A stretch of 64,000 bases of DNA from the NCBI GenBank assembly GCA_949317995.1, contig OX439050.1, forward strand, positions 17,996,061 to 18,060,060. The letters are read 5' to 3'. Source of the stretch: Acholoe squamosa (taxonomy: Eukaryota; Annelida; Polychaeta; Phyllodocida; Polynoidae). The notes beneath the pieces were generated by a model that did no database searches, was not told the DNA's origin, and saw only the letters and a list, made by a program, of their open reading frames with translations. Positions 9,959-22,559 of the stretch are shown here, one piece after another. The position numbers and the translations under genes are program-made. Within the stretch, counting starts at the first letter, position 1. Each line of letters begins with the position of its first letter.

Positions 9959-12900
9959 TAGCCTTGGTGAATTTTCAGACAAAAATTCGAAGGTCCTCTG
10001 AATCAGTCCATATCTCAGTGCGATATTGTCCCTTATATTTACAACAATTTTTTTTCCATTTAGGGATGATCTGCACAATTTCGACATGGTTTTTAAATGA
10101 TGTTTTGACAAAAAGGGAAATCCTCCATTTGAGCCCCCCAATTTGTCTTCCCAATGTGGATTCCCCTGAAATGATTTGCCCCATCTTGATGGCAAGCACT
10201 TTAGGCTTAAACCTTGAGAAATTTTGGTCATGAATGGAGCACTTTTAATTCAAAGGGGCATTTTGAGGTAAGGCTATAGCCTTGGTAAATCTTCAGCAAT
10301 AAAATTGAATATTGTCTTTATCAGTCCATATCCTAGAGGGATTTTGTCCATGGCATTTTTAACAATGCTGTGCCTTTTGGTGATAATCAAAGCAATTTCA
10401 ACATGAATTTTTAGTGATATTTGGACAAAAAGGGAAATCCTCCATTTGATCCCCCTGAATTGACTTGCCAAAGTGGCTTTCCCTGAACTGATTTGCCCCG
10501 CATTGATGGCAAGCACTTTAGCTTTAACCGTGAGAAATTAGGAGATGAACGGAGCCCTTTGAATTTAAAGGGGCATTTTAAGGTAAGGCTATAGCCTTGG
10601 TAAATTTTCAGCCAAAAATTCGAAGGTCCTCTGAATCAGTCCATATCTCAGTGGGATATTGTCCCTGACATTTTCAACAATTTTTTTCCCATTTAGTGAT
10701 GATCTGCACAATTTCGACATGGTTTTTAAGTGATGTTTTGACAAAAAGGGAAATCGTCCATTTGACCCCCCAATTTGACTTCCCAATGAGGATTCCCCTG
10801 AATTGATTTGCCCCATCTTGATGGCAAGCACTTTAGCCTCAACCGTGAGAATTTTGGTCATGAACGGCGCACTTTGAATTTAAAGGGGCATTTTGAGGTA
10901 AGGCTTTAGCCTTGGTAAATTTTCAGCCAAAAATTTGAAGGTTCTCTGAAAAAGCTCATATCCTAGAGGGATATTGTCCATGGTATCTTTAACAATGCTG
11001 TGCCTTTGGGTGATAATCTGAGCAATTTCAACATGAATTTTAGTGATATTTTGACAAAACAGGAAATCCTCCATTTGACCCCCCCCCCAATTCGACTTCC
11101 CAATGTGGATTCCCCTGAATTGAGTTGCCCCATCTAGATAGCAAGCACTTTAGGCTCAACCGTGAGAAATTTGGTCATGAACGGAGCACCTTTAATTGAA
11201 AGGGGCATTTTCAGGTAAGGCTATAGCCTTGGTAAAGTTTCAGCCAAAAATTTGAATCTTCTGTGTATCAGTCCATATCCTACAGGCATATTGTCCATGG
11301 TATTTTTAACAATGGTGTGCCTTTGGATGAGTATCCGAGCAATTTCAACATGAATTCTAGTGATATTTTGACAAAAAAGGAAATCTTCCATTTGACCCCC
11401 CCCCCCAATTCGACTTCCCAATGTGGATTCCCCTAAATTGATTTGCCCCATATTGATGGCAAGCACTTTAGCCTTAACTGTGAGAAATTAGGAGATGACT
11501 GGAGCCCTTTGAATTTAAAGGGGCATTTTGAGGTAAGGCTTGGTGAATTTTCAGACAAAAATTTGAAGGTCGTCTGAATCAGTCCATATCACAGTGGGAT
11601 ATTGCCCTTATATTTACAACAATTCTTTTTCCATTTAGGGATAATCTGCACAATTTCGATATGGTTTTTAAGCGTTGTTTTGACATAAAGGGAAATCCTC
11701 GATTTGACCCCCCCCCCAATTTGTCTTCCCAATGTGGATTCCCCTAAATTGATTTGCCCCATCTTGATGGCAAGCACTTTAGGCTTAAACCTTGAGAATT
11801 TTTTGTCATGCACAGAGCACTTTTAATTTAAAGGGGCATTTTGAGGTAAGGCTATAGCCTTGGTAAATTTTCAGCCAAAAATTTGAAGGTTCTCTGAAAT
11901 AGCTCATATCCTAGAGGAGTATTGTCCATGGCATTTTTAACAATGCTGTGCCTTTTGGTGATAATCAAAACAATTTCAATATGAATTTTTAGTGTTGTGC
12001 CTTTGGGTGATTATCTGAGCAATTTTAACATGAATTTTAGTCATATTTTGACGAAAAAGGAAATCCTCCATTTGACCCTCCCCAATTTGACTTCCCAATG
12101 TGGATTCCCTGAATTGAGTTGCCCCATCTTGATAGCAAGCACTTTAGGCTCAACCGTGAGAAACTTGGTAATGAACGGAGCAACTTTAATTGAAAGGGGC
12201 ATTTTCAGGTAAGGCTATAGCCTTGGTAAATTTTCAGCCAAAAATTCCAAGGTTCTCTGAAATAGCTCATATCCTAGAGGGATATTGTCCATGGCATTTT
12301 TAACAATGCTGTGCCTTTTGGTGATAATCAAAGCAATTTCAACATGACTTTTTAGTGATATTTGGACAAAAAGGGAAATCATCCATTTTACCCCACTGAT
12401 TTGACTCCCCAAAGTGGATTCCCCTTTATTGTTTTGTCCTACCATGATGGCAACCATGTTGGCCTCAATCATCCACAATTCGGTGCTGAACGATGCACTT
12501 TCATTTCATAGGGCATTTTGAGGTAAGGCTATAGCCTTGGTGAATTTTCAGACAAAAATTCGAAGGTCCTCTGAATCAGTCCATATCTCAGTGCGATATT
12601 GTCCCTTATATTTACAACAATTTTTTTCCATTTAGGGATGATCTGCACAATTTTGACATGGTTTTTAACTGATGTTTTGACAAAAAGGGAAATCCTACAT
12701 TTGACCCCCCCCCCCAATTCGTCTTCCCAATGTGGATTCCCCTGAAATGATTTGCCCCATCTTGATGGCAAGCACTTTAGGCTTAAACCTTGAGAAATTT
12801 TGGTCATGAATGGAGCACTTTTAATTTAAAGGGGCATTTTGAGGTAAGGCTATAGCCTTGGTAAATCTTCAGCAATAAAATTGAATATTGTCTATATCAG

Positions 12901-15105
12901 TCCATATCCTAGAGGGATTTTGTCCATGGCATTTTTAACAATGCTGTGCCTTTTGGTGATAATCAAAGCAATTTCAACATGAATTTTAGTGATATTTTGA
13001 CAAAAAAGGAAATCCTCCATTTGACCACTCCCCCGAATTCGACTTCCCAATGTGGATTCCCCTGAATTGAGTTGCCCCATCTTGATAGCAAGCACTTTAG
13101 GCTCAACCGTGAGAAATTTGTTCATGAACGGAGCACCTTTAATTGAAAGGGGCATTTTCAGGTAAGGCTATAGCCTTGGTAAAATTTCAGCCAAAAATTT
13201 TAATGTTCTCTGAAATAGCTCATATCCTAGAGGGATATTGTCCATGGCATTTTTAACAATGCTGTGCCTTTTGGTGATAATCAAAGCAATTTCAACATGA
13301 CTTTTTAGTGATATTTGGACAAAAAGGGAAATCATCCATTTTACCCCACTGATTTGACTCCCCAAAGTGGATTCCCCTTTATTGTTTTGTCCTACCATGA
13401 TGGCAACCATGTTGGCCTCAATCATCCAAAATTTGGTGCTGAACGATGCACTTTCATTTCATAGGGCATTTTGAGGTAAGGCTATAGCCTTGGTGAATTT
13501 TCAGACAAAAATTCGAAGGTCCTCTGAATCAGTCCATATCTCAGTGCGATTGTCCCTTATATTTACAACAATTTTTTTTCCATTTAGGGATGATCTGCAC
13601 AATTTCGACATGGTTTTTAAATGATGTTTTGACAAAAAGGGAAATCCTCCATTTGAGCCCCCCAATTTGTCTTCCCAATGTGGATTCCCCTGAAATGATT
13701 TGCCCCATCTTGATGGCAAGCACTTTAGGCTTAAACCTTGAGAAATTTTGGTCATGAATGGAGCACTTTTAATTCAAAGGGGCATTTTGAGGTAAGGCTA
13801 TAGCCTTGGTAAATCTTCAGCAATAAAATTGAATATTGTCTATATCAGTCCATATCCTAGAGGGATTTTGTCCATGGCATTTTTAACAATGCTGTGCCTT
13901 TTGGTGATAATCAAAGCAATTTCAACATGAATTTTTAGTGATATTTGGACAAAAAGGGAAATCCTCCTTTTGATCCCCCTGAATTGACTTGCCAAAGTGG
14001 CTTTCCCTGAACTGATTTGCCCCGCATTGATGGCAAGCACTTTAGCTTTAACCGTGAGAAATTAGGAGATGAACGGAGCCCTTTGAATTTAAAGGGGCAT
14101 TTTAAGGTAAGGCTATAGCCTTGGTAAATTTTCAGCCAAAAATTCGAAGGTCCTCTGAATCAGTCCATATCTCAGTGGGATATTGTCCCTGACATTTTCA
14201 ACAATTTTTTTCCCATTTAGTGATGATCTGCACAATTTCGACATGGTTTTTAAGTGATGTTTTGACAAAAAGGGAAATCGTCCATTTGACCCCCCAATTT
14301 GACTTCCCAATGAGGATTCCCCTGAATTGATTTGCCCTATCTTGATGGCAAGCACTTTAGCCTCAACCGTGAGAATTTTGGTCATGAACGGCGCACTTTG
14401 AATTTAAAGGGGCATTTTGAGGTAAGGCTTTAGCCTTGGTAAATTTTCAGCCAAAAATTTGAAGGTTCTCTGAAAAAGCTCATATCCTAGAGGGATATTG
14501 TCCATGGTATCTTTAACAATGCTGTGCCTTTGGGTGATAATCTGAGCAATTTCAACATGAATTTTAGTGATATTTTGACAAAAAAGGAAATCCTCCATTT
14601 GACCCCCCCCCCCCAATTCGACTTCCCAATGTGGATTCCCCTGAATTGAGTTGCCCCATCTTGATAGCAAGCACTTTAGGCTCAACCGTGAGAAATTTGG
14701 TCATGAACGGAGCACCTTTAATTGAAAGGGGCATTTTCAGGTAAGGCTTTAGCCTTGGTAAATTTTCAGCCAAAAATTTGAATGTTCTCTGTATCAGTCC
14801 ATATCCTACAGCCATATTGTCCATGGTATTTTTAACAATGGTGTGCCTTTGGATGAGTATCCGAGCAATTTCAACATGAATTCTAGTGATATTTTGACAA
14901 AAAAGGAAATCTTCCATTTGACCCCCCCCCCCCAATTCGACTTCCCAATGTGGATTCCCCTTAATTGATTTGCCCCATCTTGATGGCAAGCACTTTAGCC
15001 TTAACCGTGAGAAATTAGGAGATGACCGGAGCCCTTTGAATTTAAAGGGGCATTTTGAGGTAAGGCTATAGCCTCGGTTAATTTTCAGTCAAAAATTCCA
15101 AGTTC
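9952..15105. repeat. Satellite array, ~316-bp monomer, about 16 units, with higher-order structure
   Basis: Monomers start AAGGCTATAGCC at 9952, 10270, 10585, 10900, 11217, 11535, 11848, 12211, 12525, 12846, 13164, 13478, 13794, 14109, 14424, 14743 and 15062 (partial). The unit is 313-321 bases, except for one 363-base unit with a ~50-base internal duplication near 11990. The five-unit block at 9952-11534 is nearly identical to that at 13478-15061, whereas neighbouring monomers are clearly diverged. This is higher-order organisation. Each monomer carries a C-tract of variable length (6-11 C). Confidence 0.95.
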
Positions 15106-16700
15106 CAAAAACCCTATCCTGGTTCAGAAGCTACTTGTCTGGTAGACTCCAGCGTACTAATGCAAATGGTCAAAGCTCAACATCTAAACTTATAACATTT
15201 GGCGTCCCCCAAGGCAGTGTTCTGGGGCCGTTACTTTTTGTTATTTACATAAATGACCTAGTTGAAAGTATAGTGCAATGCAAGTACTACTTGTATGCCG
15301 ATGATCTTGCAATTATGGCTGAAAATAAATCTGTAGCTATTATAACAGCCCTACTGCAAGATGACCTGAATAACACCTATAGATGGTGTCAGACAAATAG
15401 GCTGACTGTAAACCAGGATAGGACCAAGGTGATGTGGTGCTACTTGCCGTGGAATATTCTTAACTAATCTGGTTTTGATCTGTCTATTGCAGGACAGAAA
15501 CTTGGTGGGGTAAAACAGTTTAACTAAATCGGGCTAATTATTGATTGCAACTTGAGTTTTGTACCACAGGCTAATAAAGTTATTAGTCTAATGTATATGA
15601 GATTAACACAGCTTAGGAGGATAAGAAAGATTATTGATAGATCTCTTGTGCTAAGAATCCACAAACAGATGATACTGCCTATTCTTGAATATGGTGACTT
15701 GTTCGTGTGGTGTGCCCCTGATAGGGTCAATAAGAAACTTCAAGTTCTCCAAAATGATGGATTATGAATTGTTGAGCATATTTATAATGTGCAAGATGTA
15801 AATATAGATGACCTACACACAATTTGTGAAATAAACAAGCTAATTGAAAGGCGACGGCAGCATGTGCTATACTTCATGTACAATCATGTTAAAGTCCAAG
15901 ATAGGCTGGTAGTACCGATCAGGAATTTACGGAGTAATTCGAAAATAAAGATCAAGGTGAGTCGCATATTCAAGGATGTTTATTCAAAGAGTCCTTTTTA
16001 TCAAGGATGTGCTGAATGGGATAGGCTAACTGCATCACAACAGCATAGTCTGAGTAAGGATCACTTGGTACGTAGCCTAAAGAACCCATTAAGAAATGAT
16101 GTTGATAACGTAGGCCATGAGGATGACATAGAAGATGGCAGTGTTCTGATTGTGGATAATCAGGAGTGATTGGTTGTTTTCACGGTTGCTGATTGTATAT
16201 AGTGTTACTCAGCATGTGAGTCCCAGTTTGTAGATTGTAGATTCTAGATTGTTGTAAGGTTTGTTGCTTTACAGCTTATTGCATTTCTGGATGAGTTTCC
16301 TTGTCATTACATAATGCTCAGAATCAATCATGAATATGTGACTGTGTACTGGATGTGGAAATAGATGTGAGGTCATGTTGAATGGGTATATGGTATGGCT
16401 GAGCAACCCTTACTTGAATCTGTGTTTCTATGTCTTGTAACTGTCCTTGTAGTAATAATATTTTTGATGAAGTTGTATTGTCCACTAGAAAATGTCATAT
16501 ATATATTATGGGTATTGTTGATATTATAACAATTCTTTCCTCTATGCTTATATATGATTGGAAATAGTATCATTTGGATGAATATGTTGTTCACTGTTAA
16601 ATTATCATTGACCTTTATGAGTGTTGCATACTGCCTTTGACCTTCATGAAAAGGATATTTTGTGTACCAATTTGTGGTCAAATAAAATATTACCAAACTC
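15106..16700 (+). pseudogene. 5'-truncated LINE, reverse transcriptase C-terminal part
   Basis: A single frame (about 15111-16169) encodes LINE reverse transcriptase motifs: FGVPQGSVLGPLLF, then YLYADDLAIMAE with the catalytic Asp pair, then the thumb and C-terminal region (PILEYGDLF). Three in-frame stops (near 15465, 15525 and 15765) make it a pseudogene. The endonuclease and the N-terminal part of the RT are missing. The 5' break lies exactly at the end of the satellite. The 3' part to about 16700 is non-coding and ends shortly after AATAAAATA at 16681. The motifs fit the CR1/Jockey-like group. Confidence 0.85.
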
Positions 16701-16847
16701 AACTCTTCAGAGGAACTTGGAACTTGCAGTGCACTAAATGTGCAAGCCCATTGAAACAGGTAGTATAGGAGGTCTATCCCAGGAAATTTTCAGAGGATAT
16801 TTGAAGCATTCTGGTGCAATTCTCATGCCTGCGAACTCCAGAGGAAA

Positions 16848-17151
16848 ATGCAAAAAGCTAGGTTTTACTAGGGCCCCTGGACCCCACTAAGTCATATTAT
16901 GACTTAGTCTTAGGGAGTGGTCATTATTTATCAACAGGGGGGTGGTGGGTTTAAGAGGGGGGCGTATAAAATTCAGAGCCCTCCTTAGGGGGGGGGATAA
17001 TAAATTTTGACCTCTTGAGGGGGGGCGCAAAAAATTTTGACTGCCATCGAGGGGGGGGGCGTAAAAGATTTCTGCACATCTGCGCTAAAACCCACCAGGG
17101 AGAACTAAAACCTTGCCTATAAGACGCCCATATGCGCAAGAGATTATGGTA
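16848..17151. mobile_element. CCGTAA-family MITE, interrupted by a second MITE
   Basis: The left part (GGGCCCCTGGACCCC, GTCATATTATGACTTAG) and the right end (CCTATAAGACGCCCATATGCGC ending ATTATGGTA) match copies at 21240-21471 and 40834-41107. It is split at about 16910-17097 by a MITE of the GGGAGTGGTCATTATTTATC family. The left terminal repeat is lost. Confidence 0.6.
16910..17097. mobile_element. GGGAGTGGTCATTATTTATC-family MITE, right end lost
   Basis: The left end TTAGGGAGTGGTCATTATTT and the G-rich interior (several GGGGGG plus AAAATTTTGAC blocks) match 19035-19329 and 48438-48748. It stops at CCCACCAG without the right terminal repeat. Confidence 0.7.
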
Positions 17152-17269
17152 GGGGCCAAATGTGTGCATTCTGGTGTTTTTTTGAAGATGTCTAATATAC
17201 ACTGTTTAGAATTTAACAGACCCCCATGATCCATCCCCACATAAATGTCAAAATGAGATGTTATTGGAT

Positions 17270-17360
17270 CTGGATGATTTTTGTTTGTTTGTTTGTTTAG
17301 TTTTACGTTCGGGGGCCTTTCGAGGAACTCAGACATTTGATTTCGGACATGAAGTCCTTT
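17270..17360 (-). repeat. SINE-like 3' tail fragment
   Basis: On the minus strand the sequence ends CGTAAAACTAAAC followed by a CAAA repeat. The preceding bases (GGAACTCAGACATT on plus) match the element at 39346-39660. Tails of this form are common on invertebrate SINEs and some LINEs. Confidence 0.5.
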
Positions 17361-19034
17361 CTTTTCTCTTAGGACAGGTATTTATATGCTGCTTGCCCGA
17401 CACCGCATCTATGGATGACCGAATCTATGAGAGGAATGACCGCATCTATGAGGAGGAAAACCGCTACCAAAGGATAGCAAATGTTCTTTTATTTGCCTGG
17501 TCCCATAGGCAGGGCCAGACAAACCACGGCCTTTGATCACTCATACGTGGTTCACTGAGGGGGGCAAAAGATAAGCATGTAGACCTGGGCCCACGCATAT
17601 GGACACCAGCTGCCCACATACTCACCCCAAGCCAAATGAAACCCCAAGTTTGTCGCCTTTTACGAATCTGGTATGCCCACTGGTAGAATGGAAGGAGAAG
17701 TTATTCTGCTCCTCCATGCCCTCACATGACGGTCCCTACTCCACAGGGCCAATCACAAGATTGACCTTTAAGCGGAAATCTCACACCCCTCATTTTGGAT
17801 GCAGGTTAAGAGCTAAACAATGGTTTGAGGACTAGAGAGAAGAGTGCTAATAAGATGTATCACCTAGCACATGCTCAAGAAAATTTAAAAAACACTATTT
17901 TGGGGCATTAAGAGTCCTGGCTTGACTATGTCAACCTGAATTTCTTTTAGGCCCAAGCAGCTTCTCCCCCCCCCCCAAAAAAAAAAAAAAAAATACAGGA
18001 GAACTCTCCTTGTTTCATGCAAAATCCTGACTTCTCCAAAATCCTAACATTTCGTGACCTCCTCATGCCAAATACTGACTTTTTCCTGACCCTGAAATAA
18101 AAATAATTTTTCCTGACCCGTGGCAACCCTGAAATTTATTGTTGGCCTAAACCATGAGAAATTTGGTGAACAGAGAGCATTTACATTTTAAAGGGGTTGA
18201 GGTAAATGCATAGGTGGTGAAACTCAAGACTATATTCTGCAAACATACATCCCTGCTAAGTTTGATGCCTGTTAATGCCCCCTGCAGGAGGCCTGGGATT
18301 CAGATAGATTACCAAAATCCTCCTGATTTTCTCAGTTTCCAATAGGAAATACCATGAAAGCCAAAAATTCAGAATTCCTGAAGTTAGTAAAGGTGGCATC
18401 TCACAAAACATACATCGATTTCTGTAACTGGATTACAACTCGGTAATATTACTAATAAGTCAAAAAAGAAGTCACATTTGAGTCACTATAGCCTGCTTTT
18501 ATTTAGTTATCGCATGTTATTGCCATTGATGCTTTTACATTCTTGTGGCGAATCTGATACCACATGGAAAGTTGAGATTTAGGTACAAGAATACGTATAC
18601 ACTCTTCTCAAGACAACAATATTTACTTATTCCCTTGGCAGTCTGTTTTTTAATGGACTGAGTCTATCACTTTTAGCCTTCCTCAATCTCAGTAGTCTGA
18701 ACTATTCACTGAAACACCAGCAGCAACTGATCAAACTAGAGAAATGCCTTATTCAAATATCACACATCGTATTCGATGTAATAAGCCCCCTTCCGCTTTA
18801 AGAGATGATTTCACAAAAGGTATGGTAGCTGTGAAGGCCCACTCATGTGTTACAAGAGGCAACTAAGGCGAGAAAGAAGTCCAGTGTGAGGTATCATGTT
18901 ATGTTAATGAACACTTTTCGACTCATTGCAATAAGTTCAATTAAGATAAGGTAATATGTACCTCCGTGAGACCTCTCATGGAGGTACCTTTTACGTTGTT
19001 TTATTATCCAAGATGTGGTTACAACCTTATCATG
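17361..19034. other. Interval without a recognisable gene
   Basis: There is an A/C run at 17966-17992 but no protein family I recognise. A decayed fragment of the 316-bp satellite lies at about 18120-18205: GAGAAATTTGGTGAAC, then ATTTTAAAGGGG and GAGGTAA. Confidence 0.5.
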
Positions 19035-19329
19035 CTAAGGAAGTGGTCATTATTTATCAACAGCGGGGTGGTGGTGGGTTTTTTATGCCCTCGGCAGTCA
19101 AAATTTTTTGTGCCCCCCGCGCTGGAGGCGTGAAAAACTTCTGCACCCCTCTATGAGCTATAGTAATGCGCAGGCTTTTTCGCTAAAAAGAGGGTAAAAT
19201 TTTTTAGCCTCCCCCCATAAGGGGTCAATTTTTTTTAGCCCCCCCCCTCGAGAGGGGTCTAAAATTTTTACGACCCCCCTTAAACCCACCAGCCCCCACC
19301 CCTGTTGACAAATAATGACCACTCCCTAA
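19035..19329. mobile_element. GGGAGTGGTCATTATTTATC-family MITE, both ends present
   Basis: The left end CTAAGGAAGTGGTCATTATT and the right end AATAATGACCACTCCCTAAG form a ~28-base terminal inverted repeat. The interior consists of poly-G/poly-C blocks alternating with AATTTTT. It is non-coding. Confidence 0.85.
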
Positions 19330-19575
19330 GGGAACAATCAGAGGCTGGCCCTCATTACGTCATTTTGAGCACTTTCTTCAAACCTTTAAACACCATGCGG
19401 TGATTAATTGCTTTCTTCACCAGGAAGATATAACTTATTTCTACAATCTGCTGTCATCTCTACACTTACAATCTTTTAACAGCTATCACATTATGACCGT
19501 CTCAAATCATCACAACTCAAAAATAAATGCGTAAGTGGTATCATGTTGTACAGTCAAATTATATTTGATAATACT

Positions 19576-20547
19576 TAGTCAGGTCGCGATAATCCAGCGT
19601 GTAACAATCCGGTGATCCACCTTCCAGTGAGGAGTCCTATGCGACCAACTATATAGCACTGTATTTGCTCTTGATAATCCAGTTATTTGGATTCCAGTTC
19701 CAGTGGGGGAATATGAGAGACAGTATATATATTTAGCATTAAAAATTAACTTGATAATCCAGTTGGCCAAGCAGGATGGAGCACTTCTTTGGAATATTAG
19801 AGGGTGACACTTGAACCCATGGGAGGGGTATTCAATAACCATGCATTGAAATTATAATCAGTTTGTCTGTTTGCCTCTCAGGCACAACCAAAAAAATAAG
19901 TTGGTCTACGGATTTTGGTTTTGAAAAAATGGTGCGAGCGAGCAATTTTTTTTTTATTTTAAAGATTTTTTTTTGGCGCCCAATGGATTCATTGGTGGGA
20001 AAGTGAGGTGAGCGAACAAATTTTATTTTTTTAAAAATTTTGCCAACATCACAAAGAGAAAACTTGTAGAAACTGAAGCGAGCGAAATCCGTAGACAAGA
20101 TTTTTTTCAAAGAAAAAAAAAATTTGTATTTCCAAAAATATGGAAAGGGGGATCCGTAGATCAACTTAATTTTTTTGGTGTGGCCTCATGTTCAACTGGC
20201 CACTATTGTTTTGGCAGCATACAGTATGTGTTGGGGGGGGGGGTATGAAACCCAAACAATGTATTGGCAATAATTGAATATCATTGTTTATATCTAGAGT
20301 AGCTTAAATGCTGACTGTCTCATCAAAGTTCATAGACATAGGGATTAACAACCTAACTAAAAGGTGCTAAATTGCTTTGAAGAATACCCCCTCCCCGACA
20401 GGCCACATGTATACAGTCCTTAATTGGTGACATGTTTATTTTGCACTTTCCCTCATAACCATGACCCATATTCGATAATCCAGTGTTCCAGCTTCTGGTG
20501 GCAATTTGAGGGTGATATCAGCCACTGGATTATCGAGACCTGACTGT
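19576..20547. mobile_element. pogo/Tigger-like MITE
   Basis: The left end AGTCAGGTCGCGATAATCCA pairs with the right end TGGATTATCGAGACCTGACT. A 'TCAGGT.CGATAATCC' terminal repeat is typical of pogo-like elements. A second MITE is inserted at about 19880-20186. No transposase is present. Confidence 0.7.
19880..20186. mobile_element. Nested MITE with AAGTTG.TCTACGGAT inverted repeats
   Basis: The left arm AAAAATAAGTTGGTCTACGG and the right arm CCGTAGATCAACTTAATTTT form terminal inverted repeats of about 30 bases. The whole sits inside the pogo-like MITE. The interior is T-rich and has three GCGAGCGA-type motifs. Confidence 0.7.
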
Positions 20548-20844
20548 ATACACAAGGAACGTATGTACACAAGGAGTAATAAGGAAAATATATTTCTAAT
20601 TCTACCTATAATCCATAGTAACAAAGTTACTTCTTGTTTCATGATTCAACTTTTACACCTCAGTGATAACATAACTTAGGCACTTTGCAATATTATACCG
20701 TTTGTACCGGACTGCAAGAAGAAACGCTGCTGAACACAATTATATCATATCGTCATGTTTTCTATTTTTCCTTTTAGCAATCGCTGTAGGCAGCACATTC
20801 ACATAACAATTCAGCATCTCCTACAAGAGTAAGGATACACAGGT

Positions 20845-21088
20845 TTAACCCTTTAAAGGCCGCTGATGCAGGAGTGTTCTACTAAGTGTTCTACTAATGC
20901 GGTGCTGGTGAGACTGCTCTCCAGCACTTCATTGGAGCATCATGACGACCCTACGGGGTTGACACATATACTCCCAGAGGGTTGGCATGATGCTCCAATG
21001 AAGTGCTGACTCACCAGCACTTCATTGGTTTATCGTGACGCCCAATGGGCATGATGCATTAATGCATCAGCAGCCCTTAAAGGGTTAA
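20845..21088. mobile_element. Palindromic TTAACCCTTTAA MITE
   Basis: The ends TTAACCCTTTAAAGGCCGCT and CAGCCCTTAAAGGGTTAA are inverted repeats. The interior has a second inverted pair, CAGCACTTCATTGGAGCAT against ATGCTCCAATGAAGTGCTG. The sequence can fold as one long hairpin. Confidence 0.85.
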
Positions 21089-21239
21089 TTTTATATGGAT
21101 GACACTTCACTCTTTATAAGTTATCGTCTACCATGTACACCAGTTATACTAAACCTGCATTTTTTATTCTGCAAATGTGGCTCACTGTTCCTCCCAAAGT
21201 GTAGCATGTGACGTATGGGCGGGTGTGATTTACTCAAGC

Positions 21240-21471
21240 AGCTAGTCAAAAAAAAATGAAAAATTTACAACTTTTGTTCTACTGAATAAATTTTGAAAAT
21301 TTAAAAAGCTATGTGTAGCTAGGCCCCCCAGGACCCTTCTGAACCCCCCTATGTCATATTATGACTTAGGGGGAATGTAATAGATCAAAAGAAAGGTCTT
21401 GGTGTCCCCCTGCAGAGCCAGGGAGAACTAAAACCTTGCGTGTAAGACGCGCCTTATACGCGAGATTATGG
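21240..21471. mobile_element. CCGTAA-family MITE, right-hand part
   Basis: The sequence from AAAAAATGAAAAATTTACAA to TATACGCGAGATTATGGTA matches 25973-26264 and 40834-41107. The left terminal repeat is missing. Confidence 0.65.
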
Positions 21472-21709
21472 TACTTACAACAGGCTGCTTGAATCATATT
21501 GGATAAACATCACCACAGCTCACAGCGTATTGATATTTGATTGTTCAGTATTAATAATAAGCACAGAAAACAGTTCTATAAGCATTATTCCTTTCAGGAT
21601 CATTCAATATGGCAGATAATCGGATATCATTTTTGAAATGTATCTCTCCTGATTATCTATTTGGTTGTCACAAAACGAGTTTGAAAATGAACATACTGCA
21701 TTGGCCTCT

Positions 21710-21986
21710 TTAACCCTTTTAAAGGCAGCTGATGCAGGAGTGCACCATGCCCATTGGTCGTCATGATGCATCAATGAAGTGCTGGCACGACTGCTTGCCA
21801 GCACTTCATTGGAGCTTTATGCCGACCCTATGGGGTTGATAAATATATTCCTGGAGGGTCATCATGATGCTCCAATGAAGTGCTGGCGAGCAGTCTTGCC
21901 AGCACTTCATCACTCAGCACATTGATGCATCATGACGACCAATGGGCATGATGCATTACTGCATCAGCGGCCCTTATAGGAGTTAA
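21710..21986. mobile_element. Palindromic TTAACCCTTTAA MITE, second copy
   Basis: The ends TTAACCCTTTTAAAGGCAGC and CGGCCCTTATAGGAGTTAA flank the same internal pair (CAGCACTTCATTGGAGC against GCTCCAATGAAGTGCTG) seen at 20845-21088. Confidence 0.85.
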
Positions 21987-22261
21987 TAACTAAATAAGTT
22001 TATCTAAAATAAGCGCCAGATAATAAGTGTTGGGGTACAGGGATATTGAAATCTATAAGCATCGGGTGTTTGAACGGGCCATTACATTATTTCCACACAA
22101 CCTTTTTGATAATTCAATCAACATGCATATTTCTCCCACTGAGATCTTAAACATGCTAGTCATCTGTCATCGTTTGAATCACTTGAACGCACTATGTGCT
22201 AATGAAAGACATTCGTATCAATTACTCAAAAATCCTCTTCCCTTGAGACTTGTCTGCTGTA

Positions 22262-22487
22262 CCGTAAATTTCCTCGTATAAAATGCACCCTCATATAAGC
22301 CGTACCCTGAGTTTGAGAGAAGGCTATAAGCCTCATCTAGGGCTTCAAAATCGGCATTTTAGTACTTTTCTATGGTGTAAAAACCCCTCCTATAAGCCGC
22401 ACCCTGACTTTGGGCTGATCCTGTAAGCCACAATTTGATTCGGGTTCTGGTATAAGTAAGCTACGGCATATATAAGAGAATTTACGG
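22262..22487. mobile_element. CCGTAA-family MITE in the presumed 3' UTR of the host gene
   Basis: The left end CCGTAAATTTCCTCGTATAA and the right end TATATAAGAGAATTTACGG are flanked by TA on both sides. It lies 72 bases past the stop codon of the minus-strand host gene. No poly(A) signal is visible before it, so the transcript probably runs into it. Confidence 0.8.
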
Positions 22488-22559
22488 TAGTAGCGGTAGC
22501 AGTCCGCTTGGTCTGAGTGGTCTCATTGGTAGTCATTCACTCGGTGAGCAGTAGTCCCG

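Noticed and set aside
9956-14989. Many 64-141 residue minus-strand frames in the satellite as possible genes
   Set aside because: They recur once per monomer, carry no start context or domain, and follow from the repeat itself. Kept only as a low-interest observation.
17399-17536. GCATCTATGGATGACC/GCATCTATGAGGAGG direct repeats as a coding exon
   Set aside because: Short, with no matching splice phase or recognised domain.
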